From contig CM069435.1 in the NCBI GenBank assembly GCA_035610365.1, positions 3,684,001 through 3,748,000 of the forward strand: DNA of 64,000 nt, given 5' to 3'. The notes beneath the pieces are model-generated. The model worked only from the letters and a program-made list of their open reading frames with translations, had not been told where the DNA came from and searched no databases. This document shows positions 1 through 10,653 of the stretch, piece after piece (position 1 is the stretch's first letter; each line of letters starts with the position of its first letter). The stretch comes from Aquatica leii. Lineage: Eukaryota; Arthropoda; Insecta; Coleoptera; Lampyridae. A program made the translations under genes and the position numbers.

Positions 1-58
1 GTTCAAGAAAAATTTATGGGCTAGCAAAACATTTTGGCATGATTCATACCGTTCATGC

Positions 59-300
59 TGAAACGTTTGAGAAGTTATCTGCGAATTCAAGAGCCTTCTG
101 GAAGTTGTTATCCAGCTTCTAGAAGATATATCGAAAGATATGGAACACTCGAGAATGATTTTCAAAACGTGTATGTATACGGACGAAACAAATCGTAGGT
201 CAGTTATTGCCATAATGCGAATACAGCAGTGATAAGAAGAAGAAGTTGAAACAGTCGTTAGCACGTGTGTGTACATAAATATACCGAGAATAATCTAGTC
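59..300 (+). promoter_or_regulatory. heat-shock-element cluster, LTR-like copy 1
   Basis: Two perfect inverted heat-shock units of the form cTTCnnGAAg lie at 95-104 and 116-125. An initiator-like TCAGTT lies at 200-205, and a degenerate TATA region (gtatgtatac) lies about 30 bp upstream of it. The block is homologous over about 230 bp to 62,068-62,300, where the TATA box is intact. It replaces the sequence found at this point in the other tandem units, so it was probably inserted. No heat-shock protein coding sequence follows. Confidence 0.65.
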
Positions 301-369
301 CCCAATTTAATCAAACAATAAAAGTATAATGTATAGTAATTCTTTCGACGTTTTTTACTTCAATATTTG

Positions 370-1760
370 AGATATGCCGCAAAACAAAAAATCAAAAAAC
401 CATATCCAAAGTCATTACCAAAGAGATCAGTCATTGGCACGAAGTGCTTCTGTGAGTTATTTTAGCAATCTCAATTTTCCTAGGTACAAGTGACAAACTT
501 TACAATTTTGGTAATTGTAATTTTTTACAAACTATTCCTATTACCTACTTAGTTTGTCCACAGAGTGAAATAATTCCTTTAAGTAAAAATATAACACCTT
601 ACATTTTTAGCAATATGAGGAGATATGCTTACGATAATGCGGCCCATATGAGAGACAATAAATTGGGAGTACAATTAGAAATAAAAACAAAAAATCCACA
701 AACATTTTATCTCCTTTGTAGTAGCCACTCATTAAACTTGCTTTTTAATGACATGATAAAAGCATCTTTATAAACCGCCATTTTTTTTAATATGGTTCAA
801 AAATATATCTTTTTTTTTTTCCTCGTCAACTTATTGATAAACCATATTAATAAAATTTGTTTAGAGACAAACTTTTAAACCCTTAAGTGATATTCGTTGG
901 GAAAACCGAATAGATGCATTAAAACTACTGAGGTATAAATTAAGAATTAAATTAAATTCAATTAAATAATTTGGAGATTGACAACTCTATAGCTTAGTTT
1001 TTTGAACTCTCAGGTTGTGTTAAATATTAAAATTTGGTACAAAATTTTAAATTTTATTAATCCAATAAGTAAAATCTTGCAGAGAAAAAACTATGACTTA
1101 CTATCTGCTATAGAACCTTTGAAAAATTGTTAAAAATTTTAAAAAAATCAAACACGGCTTTTAATGAAATCTTTTGCTATGCTTGAAAACTTGCCGTCGT
1201 AATTGATATACCGGATAATTTTGATTTTGCCCAACCACAACAAAAAATTTGAAAAAGAAATGTTAATTTTGACTATGAAGCACGAGTAGATCCTACTTTG
1301 ATTAAGGCAGAAAATTATTTTTTACATTGTACTCAGTTATCAATGCACTTGAATCTAGGTTTAATTTGATCAGTACCTACAAAAACTGTTTCCAGTATTT
1401 ATACAATATTTATAATTTAAAAGATACCGCTCAAAACGATTTACTAAAATATTGTCAAGATCTAGAAATAGTGTTAATTGATGAAAATTAATCAGAAAAA
1501 CCTGCCAGAGACCTGGCAGATAAGATACTATCGGTTTTGACTTTATTAGATAAAAAGGAATGTCTAATATAGGTTTTAAAATTCATTTCAAAGCTAGATT
1601 TTGCTGCAAATCTCGGTATAGTTTTAAAAATCATGCTTACTCTTCAAATAAGTGTATCAAGTAGTTTTTCCAGATGGCTTGTAAACATTAGCTGTTGAAC
1701 ATAAATTAGCTAAAAAAATTGATGTCAAAATTTTGTTTAAAAATATTAAAAGTGAGTAAT
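370..1760 (+). pseudogene. hAT (ZMYM1-like) transposase relic, unit A
   Basis: Fragmented translation on + shows the order typical of ZMYM1-like hAT transposases: a YDNAAHMRDNKLGVQ block near 630-690, then KPLSDIRWENRIDALKLLR near 880-945, then the region that in unit C reads FDYEA, and the C-terminal dimerisation segment near 1,600-1,740. Stops and frameshifts interrupt every segment. The N-terminal zinc-finger part seen in unit C is missing here. It is part of the duplicated unit, so it predates the amplification. It cannot encode a transposase. Confidence 0.75.
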
Positions 1761-1999
1761 TTTATGCCACGTAGTCTTCAGTTTGCACGTTAAATAAAAA
1801 AAAAAAATTATAGTTCAGTTTATCTGAACAATCAAAATAACGTAATCATCAAAACTAAAATACTAAGATAACTTTTTTTTAAATTTAATTTTACACTGAA
1901 TTGTGAAGCTTAAAAATTGAAATACGTTGGCACCAGTACGGTGTCAGTAGTCAATTGATAATTTTTGGGTTACTACAAAAGCATAAATGATTTAGTAAC

Positions 2000-2795
2000 A
2001 CTATGTTTTGTCAGTATTTGTAGCATCAAATACAAAACAAAGATAGGTATTTTTGTGTCAGTTTTATTCCTCCCTCTCTACGATAGTACGTTCTTCTAGT
2101 TTGAATAACACATACTTATTTATTTTTGCTGCATCAAAAACCAACAAGGGTATGATGGTTTTTTTAATTTTTTTAATAAGTACGAATACACACTGGTCTC
2201 TAAAACTGCACAGTGTCTTATCAATTACTGAAAGAAAATATAATTCTTTTAGCAATAATCACAAAATGCATCTCGTACTTCTTGAGAACCTGTAAATGTA
2301 TTAGTCTTTTCCAATTGCTGCTTTGGCAGCTCGGTAGTTTATATTTACAAGAGTAGAAATCATCAAAACTAAACTTTGTTTTGTAAATACGCCACTAAAA
2401 AACAAAACACCGAATAGAGTTTTTAATTTTCTTTTATTTATAAGAACTGTGAATACCTGTGAGATTACACTTTTTCGGTTATTTTTTCGATGCCCTTGTT
2501 TGTTTAAAGCTTAGGTTCTGGACTATCTTCTCGGTCTAAACATTTACCGTCAGTATTACGAAATTCTCATTTAGCTCCTGGTCAATAAATAATTTATTTT
2601 TTTGCTTGCTGAACAGTAGATTATTATATATTTAAATTGTGTCTCATTTTTACTAAAAATAAACTTTTTATGCCAGCATTAAAATAAAAATCAAATTGAG
2701 GAACATAATCTTCAATCAAAACTTTAATCTCTTCGTCTTGATTGTCATCTATGTCATCACGTATTAAAATCCTATTATCCGTTTCCACTAGGTTC
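2000..2795 (-). pseudogene. piggyBac transposase relic, unit A
   Basis: The minus strand carries the same broken reading as the copies in the other units. It opens with an acidic segment containing LIRDDNQDD and LIEDDVPQ. A middle part contains CSFRDQCVFVL, matching the IDExLxxFRxRxxF block of piggyBac transposases, and it ends with the segment VLFKLEERTIVEREE. The clearer copy at 29,690-30,343 supports the family call. Frameshifts and stops are frequent. The relic lies directly downstream of the peptide gene on the same strand. Confidence 0.6.
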
Positions 2796-3122
2796 AGTTA
2801 TCTATCATCGTCTTTATCCTCGCCCAATAAGTGTTTTTTTTATTATTTTTGAATTTGATAAAAACGAATTTATAACACTAAAGTTTTATTAAAATTATGG
2901 ATTTTTAGCAGTGCTATCCGTAAAGTTAAATAAACTGATAACATTAGATTATTTTTATATATTTTGTAATTGTTGTAAAATTGTTTGAAATAACAGTTGT
3001 AAAATGCATAAAGTAATTATATTATTAGATCGATCTAGTACATGCGGTTTTATTACATATATTTTTCTTAACTAAAACTTTCGTATTATGTTGAACCAGA
3101 TAATTTAGAACGTCATCACAAA

Positions 3123-3348
3123 TCAGTAAAAACCTTTGTTATAGTCTGCATTAACCATAAATGCGGCATCATTTTTTCATATCTGGGCTAAAGTAAAATT
3201 GCGATTTTGGTGCTTCTCCCGGAATCGCCATTGTTACGTAGAAAACGTAGAACAAATAGAAGCAAATGTAAAACAAACACTGTAATCAATAAAATAATGT
3301 CAATTGTATTTTTAAAATAAAGTTTGTTTTACTTACCACTTTAGTCAT
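3123..3348 (-). pseudogene. secreted micropeptide gene copy A (frameshifted)
   Basis: Exon 1 (3337-3348) codes MTKV, followed by a GTAAG donor; the intron ends TTACAG and exon 2 begins at 3279. The signal-peptide part and the following GEAPKSQFYF block are intact. The homopolymer at 3172-3177 has six T where the other copies have five, so the frame shifts and a stop comes right after SPDMKK, removing the conserved C-terminal tail. Splice sites and the TATA box are preserved, so this is either a very recent loss or a homopolymer sequencing error. In the other copies the full product is 55 residues. Confidence 0.75.
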
Positions 3349-3402
3349 CTTGGTTATTCTTCAAATATCTTACTTATAATACAGTCCTTGTTTCAAAATT
3401 CT

Positions 3403-3411
3403 CCTTTTATA
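3403..3411 (-). promoter_or_regulatory. TATA box of peptide gene A
   Basis: TATAAAAGG on the minus strand, 55-63 bp upstream of the ATG. The element sits at the same place in copies C, D and E and predicts a 5' leader of about 30 bp. Confidence 0.65.
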
Positions 3412-3994
3412 CAAAACAAGATTGTAAAAAAACAAATTAAGCTTAAATTTAATTGATGTGTTAATTTAAAAATAATTAAACGTTTTTAATTAACGCAAAC
3501 AAATTTTTTTTTGTAATTATTTGTTGTTTCTTTTATTCAGTAATCAAAATGCAATTTTTTGCTTAATAAATTAAAAATGTAATTTGTTTCTGTATTTAAC
3601 ATAAATATTTTTATTAAAAGCTAGCTAACTTTTACAAATATTAATTTTTATAATTAGGAAAAATGACGTTTATATTTGTACAAAAAAATAGAAAAATTTA
3701 AACTTTTGGCTTCGAAAAAGTATGATTGTCAAGATTTTACTCAAAAAATGCAAGCATTGTAAGTTTGATTCAAATATCAAAAGAATAATTTTTTTAATAC
3801 CTTGAATGTAGCTTATTACATCCGATAAGATAACGGTTAAAGAAAAATTTATAGGCTAGCAAAACAATTTGGCATGATTCATACCGTTCATACTTTAGTT
3901 TTTATATTATTCATACTCCAAAATAGCAATTCAGCAAAAATTAGGCCCTAATTTAATCAAATTTATTTATAACAATAAATGTATAATAATTCTT

Positions 3995-5490
3995 TTGACG
4001 TTTTTTACTTCAATCTTCGAGATATGCCGCAAAACAAAAAATCAAAGAACCATATCCAAAGTCAAAAATTTTGTATTTAATTTAGTCAAACACTACAATA
4101 CTCTAAAACAATTAATAGTTAATTACAAAAATTCATTACCAAAGAGATCAGTCATTGGCACGAAGTGCTTCTGTGAATTATTTTAGCAATGTCAATTTTC
4201 CTAGGTACAAGTGACAAACTTTACAATTTTGGTAATTGTAATTTTTTACAAATTATTCAATTAGCTACCTACTTAGTTTGTCCACAGAGTGAAATAATTC
4301 CTTTAAGTGAAAATTTGACACCTCACATTTTTAGCGATATGAGGAAGTATGCTTACGATAATGCGGCCCATATGAGAGACAATAAATTGGGAGTACAATT
4401 TGAAATAAAAACAAAAAATCCACAAACATTTTATCTCCTTTATAGTAGGCACTCATTAAACTTGGTGTTTAATGACATGAGAAAGGCATCTTTATAAACC
4501 GTCATTTTTTTTAATATGGTTCAAAAAAATTTTTTTTTCCTCGTCAACTTATTGATAAACCGTATTAATAAAATTTGTTTAGAGACAAACTTTAAAACCC
4601 TTAAGTGATATTCGTTGGGAAAGCCGAATAGATGCATTAAAACTACTGACGTATAAATTAAGAATTAAATTAAATTAAATAATTTGGAGATTGACAACTC
4701 TATAAGAGCTTAGTTTTTTTAACTCTTAGGTTGTGTTAAATATTAAAATTTGGTACAAAATTTTAAATTTTATTAATCCAATAAGTAGGATCTTGGAGAC
4801 AAAAAGACTATGACTTTCCATCTGCTATGGAACTTTTGAAAAATTGTTAAATTTTTTTAAAAGATCGGACACGGCTTTTAATGTAATCTTTTGCTATGCT
4901 TGAGAACTTGCCGTCGTAATTGACATACCGGATAATTTTGACTTTGCCCAACCACGACATAAAGTTTGAAAAAAAAATGTTAATTTTGACTATGAGGCAT
5001 GAGTAGATCCTACTATGATTAAGGCAGTGATTTATTTTTGCATTATACTAAGTTATCAATGCACTTGAATCTAGGTATAATTTGATTAGTACCTACAACA
5101 ACTGATTCCAGCATCTATACAATATTTATGATTTAAAAGATACCACTCAAAACAATTTACTAAAATATTGTAAAGATCTAGAAATGGTTTTAATTAAAAA
5201 AAATTCATCAAATACAAACGCGTTGGATTTGGCAGACGAGATAGTATCGGACTTTACTAAATGAAAAAGAAAGTCTAATCTAGGTTTTAAAATGAATTTC
5301 AAAGCTGGTTTTTGCTCAAACTCTCGGTATGGTTTTAAAAGTTATGCTTACTCTTTCAATAAGTGTAGCAAGTAGAGAAAAAAGTTTTTCCAATTGGCTT
5401 GAGAACATTAGCTATTGAACATGAATTATCTGAAGAAATTGATGTCAAAAAATTTTTAAAAAATGCTCAGAATTAAACGTGAGTAATTTT
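3995..5490 (+). pseudogene. hAT (ZMYM1-like) transposase relic, unit B
   Basis: The longest open pieces are 3995-4186 (containing SKVKNFVFNLVKHYN) and 4189-4497 (containing YDNAAHMRDNKLGVQFEIKT and SRHSLNLVFND). These match the part of ZMYM1-like hAT transposases that leads into the second catalytic region. Farther on, KPLSDIRWE-like and EHELSEEIDVK-like segments can be read in changing frames up to about 5,475. The C-terminal hAT dimerisation region is therefore present but broken. It is non-functional. Confidence 0.78.
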
Positions 5491-5689
5491 ATGCTGCGTA
5501 GTCAGTTTCTACGTCAAATTAAAAAAAATATGTACATAAAAATATCATCAAAACTGAAAAACTAAGATAACTGTTTTTTTTTAAATTTAATTTTACCCTG
5601 AATTGTGAAAAAAATACGTCTGCACCAGTACGATAACAGTAGTTAAATGATAATTTTTAGGTTACTATAAAAACATAAATGATTTAGTA

Positions 5690-6454
5690 ACACTTGTTTT
5701 GTTTATAGCATCAAATACAAAACAAAGACAGGTATTTTTGTATTAGTTTTAATCCTCCGTCTCTACGATAGTTTGTTCTTTTAGTTTGAATAACACATAC
5801 TTATTTATTTCTGCTGCATCAAAAACCAACAACGGTATGCTGGTTTTCGAATGCACACTGGTCTCTAAAACTGTACAATGTCTCATTAATTACTGAAGAA
5901 AAATATAATTCTTCTAGCAATAATCACAAAATGCATCTCATACTTCTTGAGAAACTGTAAATGTATTAGTCTTTTCCAATAGCTGCTTTGGCATCCCAGC
6001 TCGGTAGTTTGTATTTGCAAGAGTACAAATCATCAAAACTAAATTTTGATTTTGTAAATACGCAACTGTAAAACAAAACTGAATAGAGTTTTTAATTTTC
6101 TTTTATTTATAAGTACTGTGAATACTGGTGAGATTGCACTTTCTTTGGTTATTTTTCCGATGAACTTGTTTGAGTAAAGCATTATGTTCTTGACTATCTT
6201 ATCGGTCTTAAATAGCATTTAAGTTAATGTTAGCATTACGAAATTCTCATTTAGCTCCTGGTCACTAAATAATTTATTCTTTTGCTTCCTGAACAGTAGA
6301 TTAGTACATGTTTATATTGTTTCTCATTTTTACTAAGAATAAAGTTTTTTATGCCAGCGTTAGAATAAAAATCATATTGAGGAACATCATCTTCAATCAA
6401 ACCCTCGTCGTCTTGATTATCATCACGTATCAAAATTCTATTATCTTTTTCCAT
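5690..6454 (-). pseudogene. piggyBac transposase relic, unit B
   Basis: The open piece 6251-6454 starts MEKDNRILIRDDNQDDEG and continues LIEDDVPQYDFYSNAGIK, an acidic N-terminus. Downstream in shifted frames come ITKESAISPVF-like and ETLYSFRDQCAF-like segments, typical of the piggyBac DDE domain region IDExxxxFRGRxxF. Compared with unit A, an internal stretch between the RDQCAF and FLMQQK parts is deleted. Several frameshifts make it inert. It lies about 320 bp downstream of peptide gene B on the same strand. Confidence 0.62.
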
Positions 6455-6777
6455 TGGGTTCAGTTATCTATCATCGTCTTTATCCTCGCCCCATAAGTGT
6501 TTTCTTTATTCTTTTTTTATTTGATGAAAATTAATTTGTAACGCTAAAGTTTTATTAAAATTATGGATTTGCTGCTTTTTGTGCAGTGCTATCCTAAAGT
6601 TAAAAAAATTGATAACATTATATTATTTTTATGTATTTATGTCATTGTTGTTTGAAATAATAACAGTTGTAAAATGCATAAATTAATGTATTATTAGATC
6701 GATCTTTTATTACATGCGGGTTTATTACATATATTTGGTATTATGTTGAAGTAGATAATTTAGAACGTCATCGCAAA

Positions 6778-7002
6778 TCAGTAAAAACCTTTGTGATAGT
6801 CTGCATTAACCATAAATGCGGCATCATTTTTCATATCTGGGCTAAAGTAAAATTGCGATTTTGGTGCTTCTCCCGGAATCGCCATTGCTACGTAGAAAAC
6901 GTAGAACAAATAGAAGCAAATGTAAAACAAACACTGTAATCAATAAAATAATGTTAATTGTATTTTTAAAATAAAGTTTGTAATACTTACCACTTTAGTC
7001 AT
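6778..7002 (-). CDS. secreted 55-residue peptide, copy B
   Basis: Two exons. Exon 1 is 6991-7002 (MTKV), the intron is 6934-6990 (GTAAG...TTACAG, 57 bp) and exon 2 is 6778-6933. The predicted product is 55 residues: a signal peptide whose hydrophobic core is almost all Phe/Tyr/Leu/Val, a likely cleavage after VAMA, then a mature peptide of about 33 residues containing GEAPKSQFYFSPDMK and ending NADYHKGFY. All other intact array copies have Asn where this one has His. The mature part is short, Tyr/Phe-rich and has no cysteines, so it resembles neuropeptide-like or cuticle-type peptides, but the function is unknown. The TATA box is mutated to CATAAAAGG in this copy. Confidence 0.75.
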
Positions 7003-7054
7003 CTTGGTTATTCTTCAAATATCTTATGTATAGTAGTCTTTGCTTTAAAATTTT

Positions 7055-7063
7055 CCTTTTATG
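7055..7063 (-). promoter_or_regulatory. degraded TATA box of peptide gene B
   Basis: CATAAAAGG on the minus strand at the position where copies A, C, D and E have TATAAAAGG. The first T to C change could weaken expression of copy B. Confidence 0.5.
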
Positions 7064-7733
7064 CAAAACAAGATGGTAAAAAAACAAATTAAGCTTAAAT
7101 TTAATTGACGTGTTAATTTAAAAATAATTAAATGTTTTTTAATTACCACAAACAAATTTTTCATGTAATTATTTGTTGTTTCTTTTAATTCAGTAATCAA
7201 AATGAAGTTTTTTGCTCAATAAATTAAAAAATGTAATTTGTTTCTGTATTAAACATAGATTTTTTTATTAAAACGCTAGCTCTTTTTTACAAATATTAAT
7301 TTTTATAATTAGAAAAAATGTCGTTTATATTTGTACAAAAAAACAAAAAAATTTATTCTTTTGGATTCAAAAAAGTATTAGTGTCAAGATTTTACACAAA
7401 AAAATGCAAGCATTGTGAGTTTGATTCAAATATCAGATGTATATTTTTTTAATGACTGGAATGCAGCTTATTACATCCGATAAGATAACGATTCAAGAAA
7501 AATTTATAGGCTAGCAAAACTATTTGGCATGATTCATACCGTTCATACTTTAGTTTTTATATTATTTATACTCCAAAATAGCAATTCAGCAAAAGTTAGG
7601 CCCCAATTCAATTAAATTTATTTATAACAATAAATGTATAATATTTTAGACATAATTCTTTCACCATAAAACATATTAAAATATTTTTAGGGTAATTTGT
7701 GTATTATTTATTTAGAATAATATAAATGCGAGG

Positions 7734-7762
7734 TTTCGAACTTGGTCTAAGCTCTTCGTCAG
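7734..7762 (-). ncRNA. hammerhead ribozyme motif of Penelope-like element 1
   Basis: The minus strand reads CTGACGA, then a stem-loop with AGCTT pairing to AAGTT (one G-U pair), then GAAAC. This is the hammerhead core CUGANGA - stem II - GAAA. It sits just downstream of the GIY-YIG domain of the adjacent element, where hammerhead motifs are known in Penelope-like retroelements. Stems I and III are short and were not resolved by eye. Confidence 0.6.
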
Positions 7763-7938
7763 GCAAAATTAAATTAATTTGACAATTGTAAATCTAAGGT
7801 AACTAAAAACAATAACTATAAGGGAACTACATAATAAGCCCAACTTTATTTAGCTACAGCATTTGATCGAAGGTCTAAAGGAAAACCACCATAAAAACGC
7901 TAGACGCAGCTTAAGTGTAAATAGTGAACAAATTCAGA

Positions 7939-9416
7939 TTAAGAAATAACAGGTAACCATGTGTCAAAAAGTTCGTAACCACTGTCTCTATTGAAATTGT
8001 TAGCATGTTTGACAATTTCAATAGCTTCTCTAATCTTTCTTGATTTCCAGTTCTTTATTTTAGAAATTGTTTTAGTTTTCTCAACGTTTATATCATGAAG
8101 AGGGTCAAGTGCATGTTTGGCAATGGCAGACTTAGTAGGTTGGAGTAAACGAAGATGTCTTCTATGTTCTTTTAATATCGTATCTATAGTTCTACCAGTT
8201 TTGCCAATATATACCTTGCCACAGGTGCATGGGACTTGGTACACTCCCCAGGTGTTGTAAGGTATTTTGTCTTTTATAGGATTCAACAAATTTTTAATTT
8301 TAGTAGTAGTATTATAAGCAACTTTTATCTTATGTTTACCTAGTATTCTTCCAATTTTGTCAGTTATGTTGGAAACAAAAAATAGAATAAGAAAGTTTTG
8401 ATTAATAGTTGAATCATCTGTTAAAGTAGGTCTTGTCTTTGGTCTAAGAAACTTTTTAGTTTGTTCTTTATTAAAACCATTTCTTATTAAAACTTTTGTA
8501 AGGTGCTTTAATTCTTCTTGTAATTTATCTTGGTGACAAATTATTGTTGCTCGATTGTATAATGTGCGAATCGTCCCAAGTTTCTGAGCTGGGTGATGGT
8601 GAGAATTTGCGTTTATGTATTGATCTGTATGTGTTGGTTTTCGATAAACTGAATGTATTCAAGTACCAAGAAAAAATAAGGTACCATTAATTTCATTTTT
8701 AATACTAAATTTTATGTTTAGATGTCGATTGTTAAGGTAATGAAAAAACATTTGTAGTTTATCTACACCATGAGACATAATTTTGGTTTTTTAAATACAG
8801 ATGTTAAGGCTTCTTTAAAATGTTTTATAAAATAGCAATAAATGGAGAAATTGGCGATCCCATTGCTACACCATAAATCTGTCTGTAATATTTAGCATTA
8901 TACAAAAAGAATGATGTTGTCAAACAATGTTCAAATAACTTGATGGTATTATTATCAAACTGTCGTTGTAAAAGATGTAACTATTGGTACTTTAGTGAAC
9001 AACGAGGAAACATCAAAACTAACCATTAAATCATCTGAAGATAATTTCTGTTTACCAATTACTTCAATAAAATGTTTTGTGTTTTTTATAAATGAACTAC
9101 TCAAGCCAATATAAGGTTTCAGTATAGCATTTAAATATTTAGATAGTTCATAAGTTGTCGATCCAATACAGCTAACAATTGGTCGAAGAGGTGTATTTGG
9201 CTTATGTATTTTTGGTAATCTATAGAACCTTGGAATAAGAGAATCTTGTGGTGTTAGTTTCTTTATGGTTTCCGTTGATAAATTACTTTCTTTTAATAAC
9301 TTTGTTGTTAATAATTTGAACTTGTTATTTGGATTTTGAAGAAGTTTTATGTAAGTGGTGGGATCATTAAGTAAGTTGTTAGCTTTGTTAATGTATTCCT
9401 TTTTATCCATTAACAC
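7939..9416 (-). pseudogene. Penelope-like element 1: reverse transcriptase plus GIY-YIG endonuclease (broken)
   Basis: Reads on the minus strand. Segment 8955-9416 is the N-terminal half of the RT, with LIPRFYRLPKIHKPNTPLRP and SDDLMVSFDVSSLFTKVP (RT motifs 1-3). The rest of the RT follows in broken frames over 8,290-8,955. Segment 7939-8289 carries the GIY-YIG nuclease: GVYQVPCTCGKVYIGKTGRT followed by LKEHRRHLRL. Gly-Val-Tyr replaces Gly-Ile-Tyr, which is usual in this family. The RT active-site region lies in the degraded part and I could not read it. The combination RT plus C-terminal GIY-YIG defines Penelope-like retroelements. It abuts a second Penelope fragment in opposite orientation at 9,417. 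Confidence 0.88.
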
Positions 9417-9975
9417 AGCATCTGATTACCTGATTAATAAAATTTTGTTTCACACTAACACCAGCAACGGTACACCATCACCATCTATACAAACTAATTG
9501 TATATGTAAATTTTCTAAAATAATTAACGTTCCTGGTCTTACAAAGAAGCTGATTCATATTTTAACAACTACGGACCTTAAAATAACAACATATAATAAC
9601 AATACTATTTACAACATTATTTATTCTAACATTAAGTTATTATACAAACATAATGTTGTATATAAAATCGATTGTATGGATTGTAATAAATGTTATATTG
9701 GTCAAACGAAACAAAAAACTACTAACAGAATTAAGAATCACCAATATGATTGTAAAAATAAAAAGGCAGAATCAGCTCTTGCTCTCCACCATTTAACATA
9801 CAGCATAATTTTGATTTTAGTAATCCTTCAATATTAGATGTAGAACCCAAATTGTATAAAAGATTAGTTGCAGAAATTTATTACACAACATAAGAATAAT
9901 GTTAATTTCAACACTGATACTAACAACCTTAGTACAGTTTATAATAACCTTATCTCAAAAATTTCCTAGACCTTA
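9417..9975 (+). pseudogene. second Penelope-like fragment, GIY-YIG end only
   Basis: The plus strand translation contains a linker, then VVYKIDCMDCNKCYIGQTKQ, followed by NRIKNHQYDCKNKKAESALA: a GIY-YIG nuclease of a Penelope-like element. It is closer to the nuclease of the element at 13.3-16.5 kb than to element 1, so it comes from a different family. The RT is absent. The frame breaks at about 9,810 near the YSIHNF-type segment. It joins element 1 head to head at 9,416/9,417. Confidence 0.75.
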
Positions 9976-10653
9976 GGTATGTTTTGGGTAATCTTTTCAT
10001 TGCTCATATTTTATATCACACGACCATAAAATTGTAACGTTAGTGATTTAGTTTGTAGTGGTTTTTCGTGTATTTTTACATTAATTGTTTTTCGTTATTT
10101 ATTAATTTTTTGTATTAATGACATTTTTTGCGGACCATTCTACTGTGTATTTGTTTTCCGTAAGTAATCGTCTATAATTATCAAACAAAATTTATAATAC
10201 GTAGGAAAAAAATGTGTAGTTCTCTGCGAATTGTAACTGCCTTTGTACTTATGTTGTTTTCTTTTTAATAAATCCAGTTGGTCTGAAGAAGTAGACACAA
10301 CCGTTCCACGAAACACCGCCCGAAGAAAACATACAAAGTAGTTTTTATAGCCTCTCCTACAAAATAAAGAGTTTACCGAGCTTAGTTTAATCAAGCATTA
10401 GGAGGTCTAAAACGCGTTTCTTTATAAACACTTACTTCAGAAATCTTCAAGCATGAGAACGACATAAAAAAGTTGAAGTATGTAGATTTTGAATAAAAGA
10501 CGTTTTGAAAGATAAGTAGAGTTTTTGTGTATTGAGAATTAAATACAAAACCGAACCAAAAACACAAAGCAATATGGATAAAATACCAAACAACACTGTT
10601 TTATTTACAACACAATTAGTTTTTATTGAATCATTTTCTTAATTGTTTTTAGA
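9976..10653 (+). other. Penelope terminal region followed by hAT upstream sequence
   Basis: Non-coding. At 10,283-10,313 the plus strand reads CTGAAGA, a weak stem (GTAGA with TCCAC, one mismatch) and GAAA, a degenerate hammerhead-like motif expected at a Penelope terminus. After about 10,400 the sequence leads into the hAT relic. A possible splice acceptor TTTTTAG lies just before its ATG at 10,654. I see nothing else here. Confidence 0.4.

Larger units (their letters stand above)
1..3837. repeat. tandem unit A (segmental repeat)
   Basis: First of four direct copies of a roughly 3.65-kb segment. The edge is marked by the string aatttataggctagcaaaac, which recurs with small changes near 3,845, 7,500 and 18,325. 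Order inside the unit: hAT relic (+), piggyBac relic (-), small secreted-peptide gene (-), then an AT-rich upstream region. In this copy about 240 bp near the start are replaced by heat-shock-promoter-like sequence. The choice of unit start is arbitrary because the window opens inside the array. Confidence 0.85.
3838..7492. repeat. tandem unit B (segmental repeat)
   Basis: Second copy of the unit and the least disturbed one, so it defines the unit length of about 3,655 bp. It contains the hAT relic, the piggyBac relic and peptide gene B in the standard order, with no later insertion that I can see. Confidence 0.88.

Noticed and set aside
2064-2255. Conserved 63-codon frame repeated near 12,757
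   Set aside because: Conservation reflects recent duplication of the piggyBac relic, not an independent gene.
10283-10313. Hammerhead ribozyme in the plus-strand Penelope flank
   Set aside because: Core words are present, but stem II has a mismatch and a weak pairing, so it is mentioned only as degenerate.
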